Positions 48,578-56,751 of a stretch of DNA of 64,000 nt are shown here, piece by piece. Source of the DNA: 2-02-FULL-66-14 sp037443705 (GTDB lineage: Bacteria; Pseudomonadota; Gammaproteobacteria; Burkholderiales; SG8-39); NCBI GenBank assembly GCA_037443705.1, contig JBBINV010000001.1, positions 96,560 to 160,559 on the forward strand. Direction: 5' to 3'. How positions within the stretch are numbered: the first letter of the stretch is position 1; each line of letters begins with the position of its first letter. The notes under the pieces were generated by a model. It made no database searches, was not told the DNA's origin, and was given only the letters and a program-made list of their open reading frames with translations. The position numbers and the translations under genes are program-made.

Positions 48578-49893
48578 TCGATGCAGGCCGGGGTGGAGAC
48601 TCCCGCGATGTAGTTGCCGGCGAGGAACAGCCCCGGGAAACGGTCCTGCACCTGGCGCAGGCGCGCGACGCGCGCGGCATGATCGAGGCCGGGCTGTGGA
48701 AGGCTCCGGCGCCAGTAGCGCACGCGCGCTACCACGGGTTTGAGTCGCGCTCGAAACAGCGCGCGCATCTCCTGGTGCACCCGATAGGCGAGCTCTTCGG
48801 GCGGCGCCAGGGCCAATTCGGGCTCGCGCGCGCCGCCCACATACGCCGTGACAGCGACCTGACCGTCGGGGGCGCGGTGCTCGAATAGTGTCGAAGAAAA
48901 AAGAATTCCGAGAATGCCGCGACGCTCCACGCGGGGCATGAGCACGCCCAGGCCGTCCAGCGGGTGCCGGATCGCGTCCGGCGGGTAGCCGAGGAAGACG
49001 ACGGCGAGCGGCGGGTGAGAAATGCCGGCCGCCGCCTTGGCGGCTTCACGATCCAGCGGCTCGAGGAGTTTCGCCGCGCTGTAGGCGGGGAGCGCGACGA
49101 CAACTGTCCGCGCCGTGAAGTCGGATTCGTTCACCCTCAGCCGGAAGCCGGTACGCGTCGGGTGCAGAGCAGAGACGTTCGCATCCGTGACGATCGAGCC
49201 CCCGAGCGAAGCGGCGAGAGCGCGTGGCAGCGTTGCCAAGCCGTCGCGAAAGGAAAAGAGCGCCCGCCGGCGCGGGTCGAATGGATTCGAGCCGGCTCTC
49301 TTCAGTCTCGCCTTCAGCAACCCGCCGATCACCGATCCCGACGCGGACTCCAGGCGCTTCAGGTGCGGAAAGACCGCTCCGGCGCTCAACTGCGCGGGAT
49401 CGCCCGCGTACAGCCCGCCGGCGAGCGGATCGACGACGTAGTCGAGGAATTCGCGGCCGAAACGCCGTGCCGCGAACTGCGCCAGGGTCTCGTCGGTGGC
49501 CACGGCGGGCACGAACGGCTCTGCGAGAAACCGCAAGCGCGCGCCGAGCGAAAAGAAGCTGGAGCCGACGAATCCAACCGGGTCCAGAGGCAGCGCGTGC
49601 GCCCGGCCATCGCGCACGAGATAGCGGTGTCGTACGAGCGGTCCTCTCGCGATCCTTCCTTCGCCGGCGCTGCATCCTTCGATCAGCCGCTCTGCCCCTG
49701 GAGCAGGCGAGATGAGAAGGTTGGGCCCGTGCTCCATGAGGAAGCCGTCGACGCGTTCGCTGACGATGCGACCGCCCACCGCGCGGCGCTTCTCGAGGAG
49801 CCGTACGCGCAGGCCGCGGCGTTCCAGCGCCCAGGCCGCCGTGAGGCCTGAGATTCCGCCTCCGACAACGGCAACATCGGTATCGAGTCGCAT
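48475..49893 (-). CDS. hemY: Protoporphyrinogen oxidase, FAD-dependent
   Basis: Oxidises (copro/proto)porphyrinogen in haem synthesis. 472 residues from ATG 49893, placed just before the FAD loop VAVVGGGISGLTAAWALERRG; upstream starts at 49920 and 49932 are possible. Further marks: EHGPNLL, GLYAGDP, SFRDGLATLPRALA, and the closing LFLAGNYIAGVSTPACIDQA. Its 5' region faces the sigma54 activator sites at 49957-49993. It may therefore be co-regulated with the cytochrome-rich operons that need haem. Confidence 0.88.
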   Translation of the reverse strand: MRLDTDVAVVGGGISGLTAAWALERRGLRVRLLEKRRAVGGRIVSERVDGFLMEHGPNLLISPAPGAERLIEGCSAGEGRIARGPLVRHRYLVRDGRAHALPLDPVGFVGSSFFSLGARLRFLAEPFVPAVATDETLAQFAARRFGREFLDYVVDPLAGGLYAGDPAQLSAGAVFPHLKRLESASGSVIGGLLKARLKRAGSNPFDPRRRALFSFRDGLATLPRALAASLGGSIVTDANVSALHPTRTGFRLRVNESDFTARTVVVALPAYSAAKLLEPLDREAAKAAAGISHPPLAVVFLGYPPDAIRHPLDGLGVLMPRVERRGILGILFSSTLFEHRAPDGQVAVTAYVGGAREPELALAPPEELAYRVHQEMRALFRARLKPVVARVRYWRRSLPQPGLDHAARVARLRQVQDRFPGLFLAGNYIAGVSTPACIDQAFAISERVLESPIPAGRSERMNSAVTRERPAA

Positions 49894-49956
49894 ATCGAGG
49901 AACGAGAAAGCAAGACCCATTCCCCGTCGCACCGGCCGGAGGCGCGTGCCGTTCGC

Positions 49957-49993
49957 CGATCAGTTCCTGCCCGGGGCGGTCGGAAAGTGATCG
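49957..49993. promoter_or_regulatory. Tandem activator sites (UAS) for the sigma54 promoter at 50046
   Basis: Two 17-bp elements with starts 20 bp apart: CGATCAGTTCCTGCCCG (49957-49973), 13/17 identical to the site at 40381, and CGGTCGGAAAGTGATCG (49977-49993), 13/17 identical to its reverse complement. The second starts 70 bp before the -24 GG, exactly 20 bp more than at the other promoter, so helical phase is kept. Confidence 0.65.
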
Positions 49994-50045
49994 CCGCCTG
50001 GCGGCGCAATCGCCTTCGAATTGTCCTTCGTCAACCTTTTCGGCT

Positions 50046-50061
50046 TGGCACGTCGGTTGCT
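50046..50061 (+). promoter_or_regulatory. Sigma54 (-24/-12) promoter of the Idr-like operon
   Basis: TGGCACGTCGGTTGCT is a full match to TGGCACG-N4-TTGCW (GG 50047-50048, GC 50059-50060). A start near 50072 leaves a ~36-nt leader with a GGGGGA ribosome site (50094-50099) before the ATG at 50108. Confidence 0.85.
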
Positions 50062-50107
50062 GTGCAGCAGGTGGATCGACCGTCTGATTTTGTGGGGGAC
50101 CACGGAC

Positions 50108-50833
50108 ATGAAAGCAAAGGCTGGCTGCGCGCTCCTCGCGGGAGCAGTTCTCGCCGCTACGGCGGCATACGGCTACGAGGTTGCGCCGGTGGCCGGCGGC
50201 GGATCGGTCGCCGGCAAGGTGAGCTTCAAGGGTGCGGCGCCCGCGCCGAAGTCGCTCCCGATCACCAAGGACAACGGCGTGTGCGGGTCGGGCAACCGCG
50301 AGATCGTAGAGGTGGCGGCGAAGGGCGGCAATCTCGGCGGCACCGTGGTCTACGTCGCGAAAATCGCCAAGGGCAAGGCTTGGGGCGAGCTCGATAAGGC
50401 CGTGCTTGACCAGAAGGGCTGCCGCTTCGCGCCTCAGGTGCTCGTCGTCAAGAAGGACGCCGAGCTCACGATCCGTAATTCCGACCCGGTGCTGCACAAC
50501 ATCCACACCTACGAAATAATCGGCAGCGTGCGCCGTACGATGTTCAACGTAGGGCAGCCCGACAAGGGCGACATGAAGCAGCCGGTGAAGATGAAGCGCA
50601 CGAACGTCGTGAAGATCGAGTGCGACGCGCACGATTTCATGCACGCCTGGGCGTTCGCGGCGGACCACCCCTACGTGGCGGTCACGAAGGACGACGGCAC
50701 GTTCTCGATCGATGGCTTGCCCGCGGGCGACTACGAGTTGAAGGCATGGCACCCGGTGCTCGGCGAAAAGAGCGCGACCGTCAGCGTCAAGGGCGGCGCC
50801 GCGGCGAGCGCGTCGTTCGAATTCTCCAAGTAA
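50108..50833 (+). CDS. Periplasmic cupredoxin-like protein with carboxypeptidase-regulatory-like domain
   Basis: 241 residues. Signal peptide (CALLAGAVLAATAAYG). A beta-sandwich region carries a possible type I copper set: H130 in SDPVLHNIHTYE, C172, H175 and M178 in ECDAHDFMHAWA. The final ~50 residues (DDGTFSIDGLPAGDYELKAWHPVLGEK) are the carboxypeptidase-regulatory-like fold. Similar proteins are often labelled methylamine utilization protein and sit near cytochromes. As first gene of the operon it may carry electrons to or from the Rieske/molybdenum enzyme. The copper site is inferred. Confidence 0.75.
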   Translation: MKAKAGCALLAGAVLAATAAYGYEVAPVAGGGSVAGKVSFKGAAPAPKSLPITKDNGVCGSGNREIVEVAAKGGNLGGTVVYVAKIAKGKAWGELDKAVLDQKGCRFAPQVLVVKKDAELTIRNSDPVLHNIHTYEIIGSVRRTMFNVGQPDKGDMKQPVKMKRTNVVKIECDAHDFMHAWAFAADHPYVAVTKDDGTFSIDGLPAGDYELKAWHPVLGEKSATVSVKGGAAASASFEFSK

Positions 50834-50843
50834 AGGATTCCCG

Positions 50844-51923
50844 ATGAGACCCCGCAACCTGTCATGGCTCGCGGGCGCGCTCGCGCTCGCGGCCGCATTC
50901 CGCGCGGCAGCGCAAGGACCGGACCTCGCGCCGCTGCCGGAGCCGAAATACAGCAAGGAGCAGGCGGAACTCGGACGGTATCTCTTTTTCGATACCCGTC
51001 TCTCGGGCGACGCGGCGCTTTCGTGCGCGACCTGCCACGACCCGAAGAAGGGCTGGACCGACGGTCAGCCGCTCGGCAAGGGCTATCCGGCCTCGGAGTA
51101 TTTCCGCAACACGCCTACGATCGTTAACGCGGCGTTCAAGAAGCGCTTCATGTGGGACGGGCGCCTCGACGGCTCCGACCTCGGGACGCTCGTGCGCGAC
51201 ATGATCACCGAGGCGCACACCATGAACATGGACAGCCGGCTGATGCAGGAGCGGCTGAAGCAGGTGCCCGAGTACGTCGCGATGTGGCAGAAGTTCCGCA
51301 AGGACGACATCAACGGCATGCGCGTCTACGGCGTCGTAGGCGAGTTCGTAAAGAGCGTGGTGTCGAGGAACGCGCCGATCGACCGGTACCTCAAAGGGGA
51401 CGCGGGCGCTCTCACGGAGGAGCAGAAGCAGGGCTACGCCCTCTTCAAGGGCAAGGCGGCCTGCGTCGCCTGCCACAACGGCCCGCTCGGCTCCGACGGG
51501 AAGCTTCACCGCACCGGCGTTGCCGAAAACCCCGCCGTGACCGAGGAGCCGCTGCGGCACATCACGATGCTGCGGCACTACTCGACCAGCGGCATGCCGA
51601 ACTACATGAACGCCGACACCGACGTCGGCTTCTACGCGATCACGAAGGATTCCCGCGACATGGGCAAGTTCGCGACGCCCTCCCTGCGCGATCTCAAGTA
51701 CACGGCGCCCTACATGCACAACGGCATCTTCAAGACGCTTGCCGAGGTGCTGGATTTCTATGACCGCGGCGGCGGCCCGGGCAGCGAGCTAAAGCCCCTG
51801 GGACTCAAAGCGGATGAAAAGCGCGCGCTGGTTGCGTTCCTGGAGTCGCTTTCAGGAGATCCGGTCGCCGTCGAGGCACCGAAGTCGCCGCCTTACAAGC
51901 CGCGCGCTTTCGGCAAGAACTAG
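50844..51923 (+). CDS. Diheme cytochrome c peroxidase-like protein (IdrP-like, first)
   Basis: 359 residues. Signal peptide, then two haem sites: CATCH (C61-H65) and CVACH (C207-H211). The CcpA/MauG family wording includes LGRYLFFDTRLSGDAALSCATCHDP, NTPTIVNAAF, MWDGRLDG, and FATPSLRDLKYTAPYMHNG. Periplasmic enzymes of this family reduce H2O2 to water with electrons from small cytochromes. Two such genes together with a Rieske and an AioA-like gene are the make-up of iodate reductase clusters (idrP1, idrP2). Which of the two is P1 is not decided here. Confidence 0.85.
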   Translation: MRPRNLSWLAGALALAAAFRAAAQGPDLAPLPEPKYSKEQAELGRYLFFDTRLSGDAALSCATCHDPKKGWTDGQPLGKGYPASEYFRNTPTIVNAAFKKRFMWDGRLDGSDLGTLVRDMITEAHTMNMDSRLMQERLKQVPEYVAMWQKFRKDDINGMRVYGVVGEFVKSVVSRNAPIDRYLKGDAGALTEEQKQGYALFKGKAACVACHNGPLGSDGKLHRTGVAENPAVTEEPLRHITMLRHYSTSGMPNYMNADTDVGFYAITKDSRDMGKFATPSLRDLKYTAPYMHNGIFKTLAEVLDFYDRGGGPGSELKPLGLKADEKRALVAFLESLSGDPVAVEAPKSPPYKPRAFGKN

Positions 51924-51933
51924 GAGCGACGCC

Positions 51934-53064
51934 ATGACATCGAACGTGATCCGACTGAGTCTTCTTGCCGCAGGTGTCGTGGCGGCCATGTTTGCGTGGG
52001 CGCAGAAGCCCGCGATTCCTCCCCTCGGCCCGCTGCCGCCGGCCCCGATCCCGGCGGACAACCCGATGTCGCCGGAGAAAGTCGAGCTCGGCAAGATGCT
52101 CTTCTGGGACAGCCGCCTCGGGGGCGATGCGAGCAGCCCTTGCGTCGTCTGCCACGAGCCCGGCAAGGGATGGGGCGACGGCGGCGAGATCTCGCGCGGC
52201 TATCCCGGCACGCAGCACTGGCGCAATTCCCAGACGGTGCTGAATGCCGCCTACTACAACAAGCTCTTCTGGGAGGGCAATGTCACGAGCCTCGAGGGCC
52301 AGGCGCCCGCCGCCGCGGAAGGCAACGTCGCGGGCAACGGCGACCCCTCGCTCATGGAAATGCGCCTGCGCTTCATCCCGGAGTACGTCGAGCGCTTCAA
52401 GAAGGTGTTCGGCACCGAGTGGCCGAGAATCACGCACGCCTGGCAGGCAATCGCCGCCTTCGAGCGCACGCTCGTGTCGGACGCCAAGAAGGTGCCGCTC
52501 GACCGCTACATGATGGGCGACAGGAAGGCACTGAACGAGTCCCAGCAGCGCGGCATGGCCGTGTTCGCCGGCAAGGGCGGCTGCATCCAATGCCACAACG
52601 GGCCGCTGGCGTCAGATCAGAAGTTCTACTCGCTCGGCGTTCCCGAGAACGAAGTCTTCAAGACCGAGCCGCTCTATCAGATCACGCACCGCTGGGAGCA
52701 CTACCAGAAGGGAATCACCGAGGCGGGCTACCGCAACGCCGATCTCGACATGGGGCTCTACTACCAGACGAAGAACCCCAAGGACATCGGCAAGTTCAGG
52801 ACGCCGAGCCTTCGCGAGCTCAGGTACACGGCGCCCTACATGCACAACGGCATCTTCTACACGCTCGACGAAGTGGTCGAGTTCTACGACAAGGGCGGCG
52901 GCGACGGACCGAACAAGTCGCCGCTCGTGAAGAAGCTGGGACTCAGCGCGCAGGAAAAGAAAGACCTGGTCGCGTTCCTCGAGTCGCTTTCGATGGACGC
53001 GCCGCTCCTCATGGACGCGCCGAAGCTTCCGCCCTACGCACCGCTGAAAGGAGCACGCAAATGA
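51934..53064 (+). CDS. Diheme cytochrome c peroxidase-like protein (IdrP-like, second)
   Basis: 376 residues with an AGGAG ribosome site 8 bp before the ATG. Haem motifs CVVCH (C70-H74) and CIQCH (C217-H221), plus LGKMLFWDSRLGGDASSPC, NSQTVLNAAYYNKLFWEG, and FRTPSLRELRYTAPYMHNG. It is a diverged paralogue of the preceding protein. The stop overlaps the Rieske gene's ATG by 4 bp, so peroxidase and reductase are translated together. Confidence 0.86.
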   Translation: MTSNVIRLSLLAAGVVAAMFAWAQKPAIPPLGPLPPAPIPADNPMSPEKVELGKMLFWDSRLGGDASSPCVVCHEPGKGWGDGGEISRGYPGTQHWRNSQTVLNAAYYNKLFWEGNVTSLEGQAPAAAEGNVAGNGDPSLMEMRLRFIPEYVERFKKVFGTEWPRITHAWQAIAAFERTLVSDAKKVPLDRYMMGDRKALNESQQRGMAVFAGKGGCIQCHNGPLASDQKFYSLGVPENEVFKTEPLYQITHRWEHYQKGITEAGYRNADLDMGLYYQTKNPKDIGKFRTPSLRELRYTAPYMHNGIFYTLDEVVEFYDKGGGDGPNKSPLVKKLGLSAQEKKDLVAFLESLSMDAPLLMDAPKLPPYAPLKGARK

Positions 53065-53603
53065 ACGCGCCCCGCGCATGCATGAGCCGCCGCGAGTTCC
53101 TGCTCGCGGGCGGGCTGTCGGTCACCACGGTAGCGCTCAGCGGGATTCCCGGGCTCGCGCTCGGTGCGAACCCGCCGGTGATGGCGCTGAAGGCAACCTA
53201 TCCGCGCCAGCGGGTCGGCAAGCTCTCCGCGCTTGCTGCCGGGAAGCCGGTGCAGTTCAAGTACCCGTACCCGAGCGTCGACAACATCCTTGTCAGGCTT
53301 GGTGCGCCCGCAGGCGGCGGAATCGGACCCGAGCAGGATGTGGTGGCCTTCAATCTTCAATGCACCCATATGGGCGGGCCGCTGCACGGGACGTACAAGG
53401 AGGCGCACCAGGTCCTGGGACCCTGTCCGCTCCATCTCACGACGTTCGATCTTACCCGTCACGGCATGGTGGCGGCAGGACATGGGACAGAAAGCCTGCC
53501 GCAAATCGTGCTTGAGAGCAGGGGCGACGACATCTACGCCGTAGGAGTGCTGGGTCTCATCTACGGATACGCGTACAACGTGACCGGCGCCCACCGGGCC
53601 TGA
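53061..53603 (+). CDS. idrB: Rieske small subunit of an AioB/IdrB-type oxidoreductase
   Basis: 180 residues. Tat signal: twin Arg at 10-11 in MSRREFLLAGG followed by a hydrophobic stretch. The Rieske [2Fe-2S] ligands are C101/H103 (CTHMGGPLHG) and C122/H125 (CPLHLTTFD). It is the small partner of the molybdenum subunit encoded next, co-exported by Tat. AioB (arsenite oxidase) and IdrB (iodate reductase) share this form. The peroxidase neighbours favour IdrB. AAAGGAG ribosome site. Confidence 0.8.
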   Translation: MNAPRACMSRREFLLAGGLSVTTVALSGIPGLALGANPPVMALKATYPRQRVGKLSALAAGKPVQFKYPYPSVDNILVRLGAPAGGGIGPEQDVVAFNLQCTHMGGPLHGTYKEAHQVLGPCPLHLTTFDLTRHGMVAAGHGTESLPQIVLESRGDDIYAVGVLGLIYGYAYNVTGAHRA

Positions 53604-53622
53604 ACTGCCGAGGAGCATGACG

Positions 53623-56313
53623 ATGGCAACCGAATCGAACCCGATCAGCTTCGCGGTCTACGCGAAGGACTACGTTCCCGTCCCGCCCAAGGACGCCGAG
53701 GTGATGACCACGGCGTGCGACTACTGCACCGTCGCCTGCGGCTACAAGGTGTACCGCTGGCCGGTGGGCAAGGAGGGCGGGATCCGCAAGAATGAAAACG
53801 CGCTCAAGGTTGATCTGCCCTCGGGGGCGATCCAGGGCCCGTGGGCCAGTCCGAGCCAGCACAATGTGGTGCGCTGGAAAGGAAAGCCGCACCACGTGCT
53901 CGTGATTCCCGATTTCGCCGCTACGGTCGTGAACCGGGGCGGCGACCACTCGATCCGCGGCGGAACGCTTGCGCAGAAGTGCTACAACCCCGAGAACCGC
54001 ACCTCCGAGCGGCTGCTCTATCCCATGGTCCGCGTGCGCGGCACGCTGATGCCGGTGTCCTGGGATCTCGCGACCGAGGTGATGGCCGATATCTCGAAGT
54101 ACATCCTGCAGAAGTACGGCGAGCACGCCTGGGGCATCAAGATGTACTCGTACCAGTATTTCGAGAACACCTACGCCATCACCAAGCTCGGCATGACTTC
54201 GGTCGGCACGCCCTCGATCGCGCCGCACGACAAGTGCTCGAACACCAACGACGCCACGGGGCTGGACGACGCGGGGATCGACTCGTTCGCCGCCTCGTAC
54301 GAGGACTGGGGCATGGCCGAGGTATGCTTCTTCTCGGGGGTGGACCCCTACGAAACGAAGACCACGCTCTTCACCGAATGGATCATGGGCGGGGCGAACC
54401 CGGACAAGAAGTGCATCTTCGTCACGCCGCACATGACCACGGGCGTCGCCTGGGGCGTGAAGAACGGCGGGCTGTGGCTGCCGATCATTCCCGGCACCGA
54501 CACGATCCTGCACAATGCGCTCGCGCGCATCGTGATCGAGAACAAGTGGCAGGACCAGGAGTTCATCGACAAGTGGATCGCGAATTCCTGGGAAGTGGAC
54601 TCCGGATACGGGCGCGGCACGCGCAACACCGGCTGGCAGTGGCGCACCACCTGGGGAACCTGGCAGAGCGACTGGCCGGACTACCAGAAGTTCATCCTCG
54701 GGCGCGAGGAGCACAAGCTCGAAAACGCGGCGCGCATCACGGGGCTGAAGGCCGAAGACATTCGGCGCGCGGCCGAATTGATTGCGAAACCCCTGCCGAA
54801 CGGCCAGCGCCCGAAGACGAGCTTCATGCTCGAGAAGGGCAACTACTGGTCGAACAATTACATGAACACCACGTCGCTTTCGGCGCTGGGGCTCATCTGC
54901 GGTGCGGGCAACCGCCCGGGGCGGATGATCTCGCGCGGCGGCGGGCACCAGCGCGGGATGGTAAGCGCGGGCGGCGGGCCGTGGTGGATGGACCCGGAGA
55001 AATACCCGGGGCGGCGCAAGAAATCGTTCAACCTCGACCGCTGGATGGTGGACGGCAAGCTCAAGTTCGCCTGGGTATTCGGCACCACGTGGTTCGCGGC
55101 GATGATGGCGAGCCAGGAGCTGCAGGATGCGGCGTTCCGCATGACGCGCGGCAACCCGCACCAGATCGCGAGCCTAGACCGCAACGCGATCTTCGAGACG
55201 CTGAAGGCGCGCGTCGACTCGGGCGGCATGGTGTTCGTCGATTCCGACATCTACCCGGTCGAGCCGCTCGGGACGCAGATTGCCGACATCGTTCTGCCGG
55301 CCGCGACCTGGGGCGAAGAGGACTTCACGCGCTGCAACTCGGAGCGGCGCCTGCGTCTCTACGCCAAGTTCTACGACGCGCCGGGCGAGGCGAAGCCCGA
55401 CTGGTGGGCGGTGCAGAAGTTCGCCCACAAGATGGGCTTCAGCTCGTACGACTGGAAGAGCTCGAACGACGTTTTCGAGGAAGCGGCGCGCTTCTCGCGC
55501 GGCGGCGTGCTCAACTATCACCCGCTCGTGATGCAGGCCAAGGAAAAGGGAATCAAGGGCCACGAGCTGCTTCGCACCTATGGCACCACCGGCATTCAGA
55601 CACCGATCCGCGTGCGCGACGGCAAGCTCGTCGGCACACAGCGGCTGCACGATCCGGCGAACGAGTGGGGCGAGATGGAGGAATCGGAGGTGCAGAGCCC
55701 GTTCATGTACGCCTTCAACACGCAGAGCGGCAAGGCGATCCTGCTCAAGTCGCCGTGGGACTACCCCGGCTGGAGCCAGTTCTACGAGGCCGCCAAGCCG
55801 CGCGCCGCCAAGGGCGAGATCTGGGTCACCAATGGACGGGTGAACGAAACCTGGCAATCGGGTTTCGACGACCTGCGCAAGCCCTATCTGTCGCAGCGCT
55901 GGCCGTACCCGATGCTGATCGTGCATCCCGCGGATGCGAAGAGGCGCGGCGTCGAGTCGGGTGACTTCGTGCAGGTCTACAACGACACGGTGTACGTGCA
56001 GACGGGCCAGCCGCAAGGCGTGCTCGATCCGGACCTCAATTTCGACAACCTGATGAAGGACGGTCACATCAAGACCACCACCGGGCAATTCGTGGCGGTC
56101 GCGATCGTCTCGGACGAGATGCGCGAAGGCGTCGCGATGGCGAACTTCAACTACCCGCAGGCGCCGGCGAACTCCGTGTGCCACGCCGTGCCCGATCCGA
56201 TGACCAACAACTACCGCTACAAGCTCGGGCGCGGAGTGCTCACCAAAGTCGGCGAATCGCCCTACAAGCGCTCGTTCACCAGCATGAGCCTCAAGCCGCG
56301 CAACATCGCCTAG
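53623..56313 (+). CDS. idrA: Molybdopterin oxidoreductase, AioA/IdrA family catalytic subunit (probable iodate reductase)
   Basis: 896 residues from ATG 53623. The ATG at 53617 is too close to the AGGAG at 53611, while the one at 53623 has 7-nt spacing. N-terminal cluster motif C32-x2-C35-x3-C39 in TTACDYCTVACGY, plus C120 in LAQKCYNPENRTSERLLYP. Molybdopterin-binding segments (FMLEKGNYWSNNYMNTTSLSALGLICG, RMISRGGGHQRG, DIVLPAATWGEEDFTRCNSERR) match the AioA branch of the DMSO reductase family. It has no Tat signal of its own, so it would travel with the Rieske subunit. Two peroxidase genes and no arsenic genes nearby point to iodate reduction. The order P-P-B-A differs from the A-B-P1-P2 I recall. 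Confidence 0.75.
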   Translation: MATESNPISFAVYAKDYVPVPPKDAEVMTTACDYCTVACGYKVYRWPVGKEGGIRKNENALKVDLPSGAIQGPWASPSQHNVVRWKGKPHHVLVIPDFAATVVNRGGDHSIRGGTLAQKCYNPENRTSERLLYPMVRVRGTLMPVSWDLATEVMADISKYILQKYGEHAWGIKMYSYQYFENTYAITKLGMTSVGTPSIAPHDKCSNTNDATGLDDAGIDSFAASYEDWGMAEVCFFSGVDPYETKTTLFTEWIMGGANPDKKCIFVTPHMTTGVAWGVKNGGLWLPIIPGTDTILHNALARIVIENKWQDQEFIDKWIANSWEVDSGYGRGTRNTGWQWRTTWGTWQSDWPDYQKFILGREEHKLENAARITGLKAEDIRRAAELIAKPLPNGQRPKTSFMLEKGNYWSNNYMNTTSLSALGLICGAGNRPGRMISRGGGHQRGMVSAGGGPWWMDPEKYPGRRKKSFNLDRWMVDGKLKFAWVFGTTWFAAMMASQELQDAAFRMTRGNPHQIASLDRNAIFETLKARVDSGGMVFVDSDIYPVEPLGTQIADIVLPAATWGEEDFTRCNSERRLRLYAKFYDAPGEAKPDWWAVQKFAHKMGFSSYDWKSSNDVFEEAARFSRGGVLNYHPLVMQAKEKGIKGHELLRTYGTTGIQTPIRVRDGKLVGTQRLHDPANEWGEMEESEVQSPFMYAFNTQSGKAILLKSPWDYPGWSQFYEAAKPRAAKGEIWVTNGRVNETWQSGFDDLRKPYLSQRWPYPMLIVHPADAKRRGVESGDFVQVYNDTVYVQTGQPQGVLDPDLNFDNLMKDGHIKTTTGQFVAVAIVSDEMREGVAMANFNYPQAPANSVCHAVPDPMTNNYRYKLGRGVLTKVGESPYKRSFTSMSLKPRNIA

Positions 56314-56325
56314 GAAGCGCTCTTC

Positions 56326-56553
56326 CTAGCTTCGGCGCTGCTCCCCGCCCATCGGGGCGGGGTTGTCGAGGCTGACGCTGCGTACGTCCTGCCCGGGATG
56401 CTCGAGCTCCACGTCGAGATAGGCGCGCTTGGACTCCTCGGACTCAAAGTAGATCTTGAGCGCGCCCTCGTCGGTGCCCTCGATGACGTAGGGCGCGGTC
56501 GCGAGGTTCCTCACGTCGTTTCCCGTGATCGGGTCGGTGGTGGTGACTCTCAT
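56326..56553 (-). CDS. Small unknown protein under a possible FNR box
   Basis: 75 residues from ATG 56553, with AAAGGAG as ribosome site. It begins MRVTTTDPITGNDV and contains YVIEGTDEGALKIYFESEESKRAYLDVELEHP, an acidic, soluble sequence with no transmembrane segment or metal motif. I do not know its family. An FNR-type box lies 75 bp upstream. It converges on the Idr-like operon with 12 bp between stops. Confidence 0.7.
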   Translation of the reverse strand: MRVTTTDPITGNDVRNLATAPYVIEGTDEGALKIYFESEESKRAYLDVELEHPGQDVRSVSLDNPAPMGGEQRRS

Positions 56554-56627
56554 CGTCGGCTCCTTTCCAGGTCGCGCAAAACGGTCCCGCTCGAGCGCCA
56601 AGCTACGCCGCGGCGCCGCCGGCGGGC

Positions 56628-56641
56628 TTGATCGGCGTCAA
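56628..56641. promoter_or_regulatory. FNR-type box
   Basis: TTGATCGGCGTCAA: TTGAT-N4-GTCAA, one base from the perfect FNR palindrome. It is located 75 bp before the 75-residue minus-strand gene and 110 bp before the antitoxin gene on the plus strand; the former is the likelier target. Confidence 0.5.
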
Positions 56642-56736
56642 ACGGGACGTATCGAGCGCGTGTGCGCGTAGCCTGACACGCGACCCGCACGCAGCGGGCC
56701 GGTACAGACCATTGATGCGCGACCGACTCCAAGGTA

Positions 56737-56751
56737 AACTTGAGTTGAACT
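56737..56751. promoter_or_regulatory. Overlapping inverted repeats at the toxin-antitoxin promoter
   Basis: AACT-TG-AGTT followed by G-AACT makes two overlapping small palindromes immediately before the antitoxin ATG at 56752. Such sites are commonly bound by Phd/YefM-type antitoxins for autoregulation. Confidence 0.35.

Noticed and set aside
53061..56313. Straight call as arsenite oxidase AioBA
   Set aside because: There is no aioXSR, azurin/cytochrome aioC or other arsenic gene. Two diheme peroxidases are co-transcribed, and the fourth cluster position is Cys. The Idr family fits better, though activity is unproven.
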